DNA of 64,000 nt from an uncultured Blastocatellia bacterium (GTDB taxonomy: Bacteria; Acidobacteriota; Blastocatellia; Pyrinomonadales; Pyrinomonadaceae): NCBI GenBank assembly GCA_946480785.1, contig CAMLLD010000012.1:1-64000 (forward strand). The letters are read 5' to 3'. Both the position numbers and the translations under genes were made by a program. Numbering within the stretch: position 1 is the first letter of the stretch; each line of letters starts with the position of its first letter. Under the pieces are notes generated by a model, which was not told the DNA's origin, searched no databases, and was given only the letters and a program-made list of their open reading frames with translations. Shown here in pieces: positions 51,779-59,217 of this stretch.

Positions 51779-51852
51779 TGGCTGGGAGGCAGGGACTCGA
51801 ACCCCGATAGCCAGATCCAGAGTCTGGAGTCCTACCATTGGACGACCTCCCA
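51779..51852 (-). tRNA. tRNA-Gln (anticodon CTG)
   Basis: A 74-base cloverleaf including encoded CCA. The acceptor is TGGGAGG / CCTCCCA with discriminator G. The D stem is GTCC / GGAC, and the anticodon stem is CCAGA / TCTGG with loop CTCTGGA (anticodon CTG, codon CAG). The variable loop has four bases, and the T stem is CGGGG / CCCTG with loop TTCGAGT. All stems pair apart from one G-U. It is in the convergent gap between the DUF4177-like and M15 genes. Confidence 0.95.
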
Positions 51853-51916
51853 GCAAGAGGAATTTGAATTTACGGATCGGCTTCGCAGTTGTCAAACACG
51901 CCATTCGGAAACCGTC

Positions 51917-52978
51917 TCATGCGTCGACTACGCCGTCCAATTTAAACTTGCCCGCGGCGGCGAGGGTGGCTGCTTCGGTGGGACGATACTCCCAGTGCCA
52001 CGATTCTTTTGAGACGGTGCGGACAAATCCCTGCTGCGGCGCGTTCTTCTTTAGCCACTCGTAAACTTTGTCAGAGCCATTGAACACGTTGTGCAGCGTG
52101 TTCAGATCAAACGCCTGCCCGTGCTGGTGATTCGACGCGCCGGGTTTCGCCGCGAGATTTCCACGGCCGATCTCGAACAGATGTCGCAACTGCGCCTGCC
52201 GCCCATACGTGCGAAACGCGCTGTTGATCGAGAGCTGAATGTTGTCGCGCTCGGCCGCTTCCTTGAGACGCAGATACGGCTCGAGCGTGTCGATCGTGAT
52301 CTGCTCCATCTCCGCGCCGAAGCCGACAATGTTAACGAGCAGTTTCGGACCAATGTACGTGCCTCGGCGCCAACACGCATTCGGACCTTTCTCATCCCTC
52401 CACGAGTCCGAGAAATAAAGATCGGAACAACCCTCTTTGAGGTTCGCGGCTTTGGTCCAGCCGATCTCCTGGCCCAACTCCATGCCGTTCTGCGCGATCG
52501 CAATCTGGCTCACTTTGACAAACATCCCGTCCACCGACTTCTCCGTGACGGCGACAAACGTGCGCACCGGAATCGTCGTGCCGCGCGAAGCAAACGCCGG
52601 CGCGCCATCGCGAATCAACGCATTTTCGTCGATGCAGGTCATGTTGTCGCCGAGCGGCTCGAGCGTCCACGCTGCGGGCGCGAGTCCCGCGGTCTCGTTC
52701 GCCAGCGAACCAAGTAAATTCATCGCCGAGGTCCAACCGAAACGCTCGCCCGAATCAGCAGCAACGACGAGCGCGTATGCGTGTCGATCCGCGTCGGCTT
52801 TAACATCCGTCACTTTCACTTCGGTGCGTTGCGGCACCACTTTCACGTCGCCGGCATTCTTTCCGGGCGGAAGATCCTCGCCGGCCTGGTAATGCTGTTC
52901 CCCCAGCTCGTCGTCGAGAATCACCGCCTTGCTCGACTCGACGACAAAAACTTTTTCCAAATAACTTCTGAAATTCAT
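51917..52978 (-). CDS. M15-type D-alanyl-D-alanine carboxypeptidase family protein
   Basis: A 353-residue protein. The C-terminal domain has INSAFRTYGRQAQLRHLFEIG, KPGASNHQHGQAFDLNT (S-x-H-x-x-G-x-A-x-D zinc motif) and SKESWHWEYRP (W-H-x-E), characteristic of VanY/M15 LAS peptidases. The N-terminal 215 residues contain two small SH3-like/beta regions (VVPQRTEVKVTDVKADADRHAYALVVAADSGERFGWTSAMNL and QNGMELGQEIGWTKAANL). No clear signal peptide is visible, so it may act on imported peptides or leave by a non-Sec route. Confidence 0.87.
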   Translation of the reverse strand: MNFRSYLEKVFVVESSKAVILDDELGEQHYQAGEDLPPGKNAGDVKVVPQRTEVKVTDVKADADRHAYALVVAADSGERFGWTSAMNLLGSLANETAGLAPAAWTLEPLGDNMTCIDENALIRDGAPAFASRGTTIPVRTFVAVTEKSVDGMFVKVSQIAIAQNGMELGQEIGWTKAANLKEGCSDLYFSDSWRDEKGPNACWRRGTYIGPKLLVNIVGFGAEMEQITIDTLEPYLRLKEAAERDNIQLSINSAFRTYGRQAQLRHLFEIGRGNLAAKPGASNHQHGQAFDLNTLHNVFNGSDKVYEWLKKNAPQQGFVRTVSKESWHWEYRPTEAATLAAAGKFKLDGVVDA

Positions 52979-53161
52979 GATGAAAGCCTCCGCTTGTTGA
53001 ATGTAATTACACGCGCCCCGAAAAAATTATTCCTTGAACTCGCCTTCACTAAAAGGCACAATGACTCCGAGGTAGCGGCAAAGTAGTAGCAGCATTCCTG
53101 AAATACAACAAAGACAATCGCCTTCACTCTTTCTCAGCTTCCGAACACGTGCGGAGAGTCG

Positions 53162-53476
53162 ATGACCGAACCCGAGAACGAATCTGCAAGCTCCGGCAAT
53201 GACGAACAGGACGAGGTAGCGAAGTATCGGCTCAAACTCGAAGAGACCGCCGACCTCGTCGCCCGCATCCGCCATGAAATCAACAACCCGCTCACGGGTG
53301 TGTTGGGCCAGGCCCAACTTTTGTTACGCGAAGAGCTGAGCGAGCGCTCACGCAAACGAGTGAAAACGATTGAAGACCTGGCGCTGCGTTTGAGAGACGT
53401 AGTGGCCCAGTTGCGTGAAGTGCAAAGGCCCGGCAGCGATGGTGAAAGTAATGACGCCCGCGGCAACCTGAGTTAA
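53162..53476 (+). CDS. Orphan HisKA-type dimerisation/phosphotransfer domain protein
   Basis: A 104-residue protein. It contains an H-box as RIRHEINNPLTGVLGQAQLLLREELSERSRKRVKTIEDLALRLRDVVAQLREVQ, closely like the HisKA domain of sensor kinases, but stops before any ATPase domain. Flanks are disordered and acidic/basic. No kinase partner is beside it. It might be a phosphotransfer relay or a decoy dimerisation protein; a broken kinase is less likely because no ATPase remnant follows before the next gene. Confidence 0.75.
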   Translation: MTEPENESASSGNDEQDEVAKYRLKLEETADLVARIRHEINNPLTGVLGQAQLLLREELSERSRKRVKTIEDLALRLRDVVAQLREVQRPGSDGESNDARGNLS

Positions 53477-53538
53477 TGATGAAACCTCACCAGCAACTCC
53501 ACGGCCATCGCAGGCGCCATTGACTCCTGAGGGAAATG

Positions 53539-54111
53539 CTACCTGGCAGCAATCCTTTTCTCTTCGTCCGTATAAACTTTTATCTGCGTGCCCGGCTTGA
53601 TCTTCGCATTCTTGCCGTGCTTCAAAAATCCTAACGGACCAAACAGTACCACGAGCGCGACAGTAGTTCCCGTTTTGTCGTCACCTTCTTTGCCTTTCGA
53701 CGAGCGCAGCTTGAGTCGTTGATTGTCTACCGTCGACGTCGACTCGACGCGAATACCGAGGCTGCCGCCTTTGCCCATCATGCCGGCTTTTTTCGCCTGG
53801 GCCACAACGCCCTTGACGAGCGTGTCTTTCGCGATCACGACCTGACCGTCGATCTTCACATCTTCCTCAACCTTGAACGTAAGCGGATCGCCCTCGGCGG
53901 CCGTCTTGCTGCTGATCTCTTCGGTGGTGACAACGGTAAACTCGGTGCCGTCGGGAAGGACTTTTACGTTTACATTCTCGCCATGAGGCGGATCCTGTTG
54001 TCGTGCGGCGGCTAGCAACGTGACGCTGGGCAAACTAAGACTGAGAACCGCCAGCATAACAACGCCGATCTGAATAGACCTGGAAAGAGCACGGGGGATA
54101 GCTTTTTGCAT
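53539..54111 (-). CDS. Secreted hypothetical protein
   Basis: A 190-residue protein. Residues 1-36 form a signal peptide (SIQIGVVMLAVLSLSLPSVTLLAA). The mature part is beta-rich: GTEFTVVTTEEISSKTAAEGDPLTFKVEEDVKIDGQVVIAKDTLVKGVVAQAKKAGMMGKGGSLGIRVESTSTVDNQRLKLRSS, then a hydrophobic stretch TVALVVLFGPLGFLKHGKNAKIKPGTQIKVYTDEE. It looks like a periplasmic or outer-membrane-associated beta domain of acidobacterial type. No motif gives a function. Confidence 0.7.
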   Translation of the reverse strand: MQKAIPRALSRSIQIGVVMLAVLSLSLPSVTLLAAARQQDPPHGENVNVKVLPDGTEFTVVTTEEISSKTAAEGDPLTFKVEEDVKIDGQVVIAKDTLVKGVVAQAKKAGMMGKGGSLGIRVESTSTVDNQRLKLRSSKGKEGDDKTGTTVALVVLFGPLGFLKHGKNAKIKPGTQIKVYTDEEKRIAAR

Positions 54112-54202
54112 TTGTCGTTTTTCTCCTAAGTGAGATGGTTTGCGAGCCTACCGTCACCGGCGAAGCAGTGACGGACCGGGGAGAGTGAGCTAGTTGACGA
54201 AC

Positions 54203-56176
54203 CTAAACCAACACCGATTCTTCTTCAGTTGGTTCTACGAGATAAGGACTGGTGAGTACGGGTTTTTCTTCATCTTCAGCTAAGACGGCTTGAATCACGG
54301 GCAGACTGAGCGAATGTTTTTTCGTCGGCAACGGCACGGACTTACCGGCGGCGTAGACTTTGTGACGGCCATTCTCTTCGTACCACTCGCCGAGGTTCGC
54401 GGTCTTGTGCATGTTCTCGATGATCTGCCGCCAACCCACACCCGTGTTGTAAGCGCAGAATGAAATCTCGCCTTCCTGAGTGCCGTAAGGAATCACGCAC
54501 ATCTCGGTGCGGCGGAAGTCGTAGTTAAAGAGATCCTGAAACCACATTCCTTCGACGCATAGCACGCGCCAATTGTCGTTCGCGGCGCCGTTGGTCTGCG
54601 CCTTCATACGATCGTTGCGATCGGAATTGGAGTTGGTCGATGAAGGTTTGAAGAGATTGAGAATCTGCGAAATCGGAAAACCTTCGGGCGCGCGTTCGGC
54701 GTGGAAGTTACGCATGATGGCCATGCCGAGTTGCGCGTAGGAAAGTTTGCGGCCGCGCGCGGTGTCAGTGATCACGGCGACGTCACGCATAAACTGTTCG
54801 TAATCGAAAAACTCAAACAGCGATTTGAACTCGCCCGTCTGCTTGTTCACGACGAGCAACGTGAAGATGCCGCAGTTTGGATGGCAGTTACACGACGACC
54901 AGCCCCACGGCGCATCAGCGCCTTGCAGCATATCCATCACGCTCGTGAACGCTGAATAAGACGAAAGCGGGAACCAGTCGCGCAGCGGTTGAATGCGATG
55001 TTGTAGTTGATCTTTCAGATCGTGAGTCATGCCGGCGAGCGTATAGCGCCATTTCTTGCGCAGCTCGTCCGAAATATCTTCGTCGCGTCCGGTAAACGAA
55101 ACCGGCTGAAACGCGATCGTCTGCACCTTGTCGATGTTCTTCGCGGCAAACTCGACGATCTGCCCGATGCCGTCGTTATTGATACTGTTGACGATCGTCA
55201 CGACGAGCGTGACTTTGATCCCGACGCTCGCGAGGTTTTCAATCGCGCGCAACTTCACGTCAAACAAATTACCGACGCCGCGATGCTTGTTCTTTTCTTC
55301 GCTGACGCCGTCAAATTGCAGATAGACGCCGTGCTGCCCCGCGGCTTTGGCGGCTTTGCAGAACTCGATGTCTTCGGCGAAACGAATGCCGTTGGTCGCG
55401 GCGAGTATGCGATAGAAACCGATCTTCTTCGCGTACTCGACAGCTTCCAGATAATAAGGAGAAAGCGTCGGCTCGCCGCCGGAGAAGAGAATGATGATCT
55501 GGCGTCGCGGTTTGAACGACACTGCGCGATCGAGAATCGCTTTCGTGTCTTCAAACGTCGGCTCGTGCACGTAGCCAACCTGGTTCGCGTCCATGAAGCA
55601 CGGATCGCACATCATGTTGCAGCGATTCGTCAGGTCGACAGTCAACACCGCGCCGCGTCCAAACTTGATGTTCGAAGTGCCGTGACGATGAACGTCTTTA
55701 TCTTCGGCGGCGCGAAAGTCACGACCAAAGAACAACGATTCGATACGCGCGAGAAACGCAGGGTCGGTCGACATCACGTCTTCAAACTCGCCGTGCTTCG
55801 GACACGTCTTGCGCATCAGCACCTGGCCGTTGTCTTCAACGATCTGCGCTTTGATCTCGCCGGGATGCTCGTACATCAACGTGTCGAGCGGAGTCTCACC
55901 GGTGATCACGGCGTTGCGAACTTCCTTGACGCAGGCGGGACAGAGACTGTCGGTCTCACGCGGAAAGCCGAGCGGAGGCGCGCTACGTTCGTAGGATTTG
56001 AGGAGCGGTTCGGGCGCCCAGTTGGGCCGAATCGACTCGCCTTCCGGAAGTCTTTGGTTAACGCTCTGAAAAGCCTTCCAGGCGATGTCTGAGAGACCCG
56101 AGATCAGCCGCGAGCTTTTCACGCCCGCAAGCTTGGTTTTCTCGGTTTCCCCTCGGCGAAACTGGTCACTGAACAA
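54203..56176 (-). CDS. Radical SAM protein, COG1964 / MJ0619-like
   Basis: A 657-residue iron-sulfur enzyme. TTG at 56176 has GGAGGAG ten bases upstream; a longer in-frame extension through CGSCKSC is repeat-derived DNA and rejected. The N-terminus has DSLCPACVKEV (C79, C82) and MRKTCPKHGEF (C125), the auxiliary Cys region seen in the MJ0619/tetraether-synthase type. The radical SAM cluster motif is C186-N-M-M-C190-D-P-C193 in DLTNRCNMMCDPCFMDA, then IILFSGGEPTLSPYY. Further Cys occur in CNCHPNCGIFTLLV and MCVIPYGTQEGEISFCAYNTG. Candidates are a pterin methyltransferase or a lipid-modifying (membrane-spanning lipid) synthase. It is divergent from lpxA, 100 bases away. Confidence 0.82.
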   Translation of the reverse strand: MFSDQFRRGETEKTKLAGVKSSRLISGLSDIAWKAFQSVNQRLPEGESIRPNWAPEPLLKSYERSAPPLGFPRETDSLCPACVKEVRNAVITGETPLDTLMYEHPGEIKAQIVEDNGQVLMRKTCPKHGEFEDVMSTDPAFLARIESLFFGRDFRAAEDKDVHRHGTSNIKFGRGAVLTVDLTNRCNMMCDPCFMDANQVGYVHEPTFEDTKAILDRAVSFKPRRQIIILFSGGEPTLSPYYLEAVEYAKKIGFYRILAATNGIRFAEDIEFCKAAKAAGQHGVYLQFDGVSEEKNKHRGVGNLFDVKLRAIENLASVGIKVTLVVTIVNSINNDGIGQIVEFAAKNIDKVQTIAFQPVSFTGRDEDISDELRKKWRYTLAGMTHDLKDQLQHRIQPLRDWFPLSSYSAFTSVMDMLQGADAPWGWSSCNCHPNCGIFTLLVVNKQTGEFKSLFEFFDYEQFMRDVAVITDTARGRKLSYAQLGMAIMRNFHAERAPEGFPISQILNLFKPSSTNSNSDRNDRMKAQTNGAANDNWRVLCVEGMWFQDLFNYDFRRTEMCVIPYGTQEGEISFCAYNTGVGWRQIIENMHKTANLGEWYEENGRHKVYAAGKSVPLPTKKHSLSLPVIQAVLAEDEEKPVLTSPYLVEPTEEESVLV

Positions 56177-56209
56177 AGTTTTCCCGTCTCCTCCCGTATT
56201 CAACCCACA

Positions 56210-56275
56210 AACAGTTCTGCATATTAAACAGGATTTGCAGGATCCACAAGACACGATTATCCTCAAAACCCTGCA
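56210..56275. repeat. Possible interspersed AGGATTTGCAGGAT repeat
   Basis: ATTAAACAGGATTTGCAGGAT in the gap upstream of lpxA looks like a short direct repeat (CAGGATTTGCAGGAT) partly echoed by CCTGCAAAT further on. Similar words occur as dispersed repeats in many environmental genomes. No second long copy was seen in this window. Confidence 0.3.
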
Positions 56276-56276
56276 A

Positions 56277-56990
56277 ATGCCTATTCATCCGACCGCCATA
56301 ATCGAACCGGACGTGGAAATCGGTCCCGATTGCGAGGTCGGCGCGTATGCCGTGATCAAGCAGTTTACGCGGCTCGGAGCGCGCAATCGCGTCTACGAAC
56401 ACGCCGTCATTGGCGGCGAGCCGCAGGACGTCAAGTTCAAGGGCGAACAGAGCTTTCTCGAGATCGGCGACGACAACATCATCCGCGAGTTTTGCACGTT
56501 TCACCGGGCGAACGGCGCCGGGCAGACGACGCGCATCGGCTCGCGCAACTTCTTCATGGTTGGGGTACACGTGGCGCACAACTGCGCGATCGGCGACGAC
56601 AATATTTTCGCGAATGAAGTAGCGCTGGCGGGTCACATAGTAATTGAGGACCACGTGTTTCTTTCGAACAACGTGGGCGCGCATCAGTTTGTGCGGTTTG
56701 GCCGTTACGCAATGGTTGGCGGGAAGTCGAAGATCGTGCAGGATGTGTTGCCGTTTTTTATTACTGACGGAAATCCGCCGCGCGTGCGCGGGCTGAATAC
56801 CGTTGGGCTGACGCGCGCTGGTTTTACTGAAGAGCAGAAGCGCGCGTTGAAGAATGCGTATCGCACGTTGTTCAAAAGCGGTGTTCCGCTCGCCGACAGC
56901 TTGAGTGAACTCGAACACGTCGACGACGAGAACGTCGCGCACCTCCTGAATTTTATTCGTGGTTCCAAACGCGGTTTCATACGAACATGA
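56277..56990 (+). CDS. lpxA: Acyl-ACP--UDP-N-acetylglucosamine O-acyltransferase
   Basis: A 237-residue left-handed beta-helix acyltransferase that starts lipid A synthesis. ATG at 56277 gives MPIHPTAIIEPDVEIG. Hexapeptide turns continue to VGGKSKIVQDVLPFFIT. Motifs are HAVIGGEPQDVKFKGEQSFLEIGDDNIIREFCTFHRANG, HVAHNCAIGDDNIFANEVALAGHIVIEDHVFLSNNVGAHQFVRFG with the catalytic His in VAHNC, and GNPPRVRGLNTVGLTRAGF. The C-terminus is shorter than the usual ~260 residues. It overlaps lpxD by ATGA. Confidence 0.95.
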   Translation: MPIHPTAIIEPDVEIGPDCEVGAYAVIKQFTRLGARNRVYEHAVIGGEPQDVKFKGEQSFLEIGDDNIIREFCTFHRANGAGQTTRIGSRNFFMVGVHVAHNCAIGDDNIFANEVALAGHIVIEDHVFLSNNVGAHQFVRFGRYAMVGGKSKIVQDVLPFFITDGNPPRVRGLNTVGLTRAGFTEEQKRALKNAYRTLFKSGVPLADSLSELEHVDDENVAHLLNFIRGSKRGFIRT

Positions 56991-58012
56991 AGATTGCAGA
57001 GCTTGCTGAGATCGTCGGTGGTCGACTGGTGGGCCATCCCGAAACGGAGATCAAGCGGATCGCCGATCTGGATCAGGCGGGCGATCATGAGATTGCGTAC
57101 GTCGATAACGAGAAGTTTTTTCCGGCGGCCGCGGCGAGTGTTGCGTCGGGTTTGATCGTGCCGGTGGGTGCGGCGGAAAAGTTTCCGGATCGGACGGTGA
57201 TCGAAGTTGCGAATCCGAAGCTCGCGTTTTCGTTGATTGGCGCAGCGCTGCATCCGCCAGTCCGGCGTGCCGCGGAGATTCATTCGAGCGCGGTCGTGGC
57301 GGAGACGGCGGACATCGCGCTCACCGCGTACATTGGACCACACGTACAGATCGGCGAGGGCGCGCGCGTCGGCACGTTCACACGTATCGAAGCGGGCGTG
57401 GTTGTCGGTGCGCACGTCAGCATTGGCGACGACTGTGTGCTGCATCCGAACGTGGTGTTGTATGACGGCGTCACGATCGGCGACCGCGTCATCCTGCACG
57501 CCGGGGTGTGCATCGGCGCTGACGGTTTTGGTTATGTGCGTCACGATCACGGCTATCAGAAGTTTCCGCAAATCGGCACGGTCGTGATCGAAGACGACGT
57601 CGAGCTCGGTGCGCATACGTGCGTCGATCGCGCTGCGCTCGGGCGTACGCGCATTGGTCGCGGCACGAAACTCGACAACATGGTCCACGTGGGCCACAAC
57701 TGCGACATCGGCGAGCGCGTCGTCATCGCGGCGCAAACGGGCATCAGCGGCAGCGTCGTGATCGAAGACGACGCGGTGATCGGCGGTCAGGTTGGTTTTG
57801 GAGATCACACGCGCGTGCAAAAGGGCGCGGTGATCGGATCGAAAGCCGGGATATTGCCGGGAAAAATCGTGCGGCCCGGCGTGTGGTGGGGAATTCCCGT
57901 TCAGCCGCTCGACGAATACAAGCGGATGAACGCACACCTGGGCCGCCTCGGTGATATGCGCGAACGGATCAAACGCCTCGAACAGGAGATTTCCGATTTA
58001 AAAAATCGATGA
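56987..58012 (+). CDS. lpxD: UDP-3-O-acylglucosamine N-acyltransferase
   Basis: A 341-residue enzyme for the third step of lipid A synthesis. The N-terminal uridine-binding domain (MKIAELAEIVGGRLVGHPETEIKRIADLDQAG, YVDNEKFF) is followed by a left-handed beta-helix with hexapeptides and GADGFGYVRHDHGYQKFPQIGTVVIEDDVELGAHTCVDRAALG and a catalytic His in DNMVHVGHNCDIG. It ends with a coiled coil (MRERIKRLEQEISDLKNR). It is the second gene after lpxA with a four-base overlap; the 3' end overlaps the convergent lpxB by 44 bases, so stop codons are antisense to each other's coding regions. Confidence 0.96.
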   Translation: MKIAELAEIVGGRLVGHPETEIKRIADLDQAGDHEIAYVDNEKFFPAAAASVASGLIVPVGAAEKFPDRTVIEVANPKLAFSLIGAALHPPVRRAAEIHSSAVVAETADIALTAYIGPHVQIGEGARVGTFTRIEAGVVVGAHVSIGDDCVLHPNVVLYDGVTIGDRVILHAGVCIGADGFGYVRHDHGYQKFPQIGTVVIEDDVELGAHTCVDRAALGRTRIGRGTKLDNMVHVGHNCDIGERVVIAAQTGISGSVVIEDDAVIGGQVGFGDHTRVQKGAVIGSKAGILPGKIVRPGVWWGIPVQPLDEYKRMNAHLGRLGDMRERIKRLEQEISDLKNR

Positions 58013-59132
58013 TTGCCTGCGCCGCTCGTTGCGAGGCGCCGCCTTCGCCGAGACGATGGGCCACTTCCGCGAGTTGCTGGCGAGCGAGCTTGTTGTTTGC
58101 CGGCTCGAGCAGTTGGAGTAATTCGCTCGTGAGATTCTCAGCGTTGAGATCGTTTTGCATCAACTCGCGCGCGATCTCTTTGCCCGCTACTAAATTCACG
58201 AGACCGTAATGCGTGACGGTGATGAGCCGGCCGAGTGTGTGCCAGTTCATCGCCGATTCTTTATAGACCACGACCAGCGGTGTTTCGAGTAACGCTGCTT
58301 CGAGTGTCGCGGTACCGCTCGCGATCGCGGCGGCGTGGGAAGCAGCGAGTGCTTCGCGCGTCTCGCCCTGGACCAACCTGATCGAGCTCGCGCCGTTTTG
58401 TTGGTTCACGATCTGTCGCGTCTCTTCGATCGTGCGGCTCGGCGCGACGACGATCACCGATTGCACGTCAGGCCGCAGGCGCGCGAGTTTTTCAATCGCC
58501 GCCAGCATCGGCGGCAGGATGCGTTGCAACTCCTTGTGCCGGCTGCCGGGAAGAAACGAAACGATCGGACGCGCCGGATCCAGGCCGTTGCGCCGACAGA
58601 ACTCTTCGCGATCGAAACGCGCTTTCACTTCACCCGCCAGTGGATGGCCCACAAACTCGACGTGGTCCACACCGCGCGCTTTGAACCACTCAGCTTCGAA
58701 CGGCAGGATCGACAACAACAGATCGACGTCGCGCTTGATCGTGTTGATACGACGCGGCCGCCAGGCCCATAGCTGCGGACTGATGTAGTAGATCACTCTC
58801 ACGCCGCGTCGATGTAGCGCAGTCGCGAGACGCAGATTGAACTCGGGCCAGTCGACGAGGATGACGGCATCCGGCGCGCGTTCGATTGCTGTTTGTTTGA
58901 GTTTGTGGAAGACGCCGAGAAACTTCGGCAGGGCGCGCGTCACTTCGAGAATGCCGAGGATCGCGAGCTCGTCAGTGTTGATGATCGACTCGACGCCCGT
59001 CGCACGCAGCAGCGGCCCCGTGGCGCCAAAAATTTCAAACGCGCTGTTCGTTTTTCGCTGCAACGCCGCGACGAGCATCGCCGCATGTGCATCGCCCGAC
59101 GGCTCACCAGCAACGATCATCAACTTCGCCAC
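57969..59132 (-). CDS. lpxB: Lipid-A-disaccharide synthase
   Basis: A 387-residue GT-B glycosyltransferase that joins UDP-diacylglucosamine and lipid X. GTG at 59132 is chosen as the closest start to KLMIVAGEPSGDAHAAML; longer in-frame starts exist. Motifs are EIFGATGPLLRATGVESI, VILVDWPEFNLRLATALHRRGVRVIYYISPQLWAWRPRRINTIKRDVDLLLSILPFE, VEFVGHPLAGEV, FLPGSRHKELQRILPPML, and SGTATLEAALLETPLVVVYKES. It faces lpxD and overlaps it by 44 bases. It is divergent from lptD, so lipid A assembly and LPS export genes are adjacent. Confidence 0.96.
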   Translation of the reverse strand: MAKLMIVAGEPSGDAHAAMLVAALQRKTNSAFEIFGATGPLLRATGVESIINTDELAILGILEVTRALPKFLGVFHKLKQTAIERAPDAVILVDWPEFNLRLATALHRRGVRVIYYISPQLWAWRPRRINTIKRDVDLLLSILPFEAEWFKARGVDHVEFVGHPLAGEVKARFDREEFCRRNGLDPARPIVSFLPGSRHKELQRILPPMLAAIEKLARLRPDVQSVIVVAPSRTIEETRQIVNQQNGASSIRLVQGETREALAASHAAAIASGTATLEAALLETPLVVVYKESAMNWHTLGRLITVTHYGLVNLVAGKEIARELMQNDLNAENLTSELLQLLEPANNKLARQQLAEVAHRLGEGGASQRAAQAIIDFLNRKSPVRGV

Positions 59133-59217
59133 ACCCGCATCATAACAAACAGAAAACCCAAGTCGCGCGCCGTTCGGCATTCGTGCTAGCATCCACCCGC
59201 TTTACTGACTCGCGGAC

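Noticed and set aside
55007..56092. 361-codon plus-strand frame antisense to the radical SAM gene
   Set aside because: No recognisable domain; composition typical of an antisense shadow.
56177..56266. Cys-rich N-terminal extension (CGSCKSCLICRTVC) of the radical SAM protein as an extra iron-sulfur site
   Set aside because: It is coded by repeat-like intergenic DNA (CAGGATTTGCAGGAT) upstream of a good ribosome binding site and TTG; more likely untranslated.
56705..57937. 410-codon minus-strand frame across lpxA and lpxD
   Set aside because: It spans two well-identified genes on the other strand and shows no family features.
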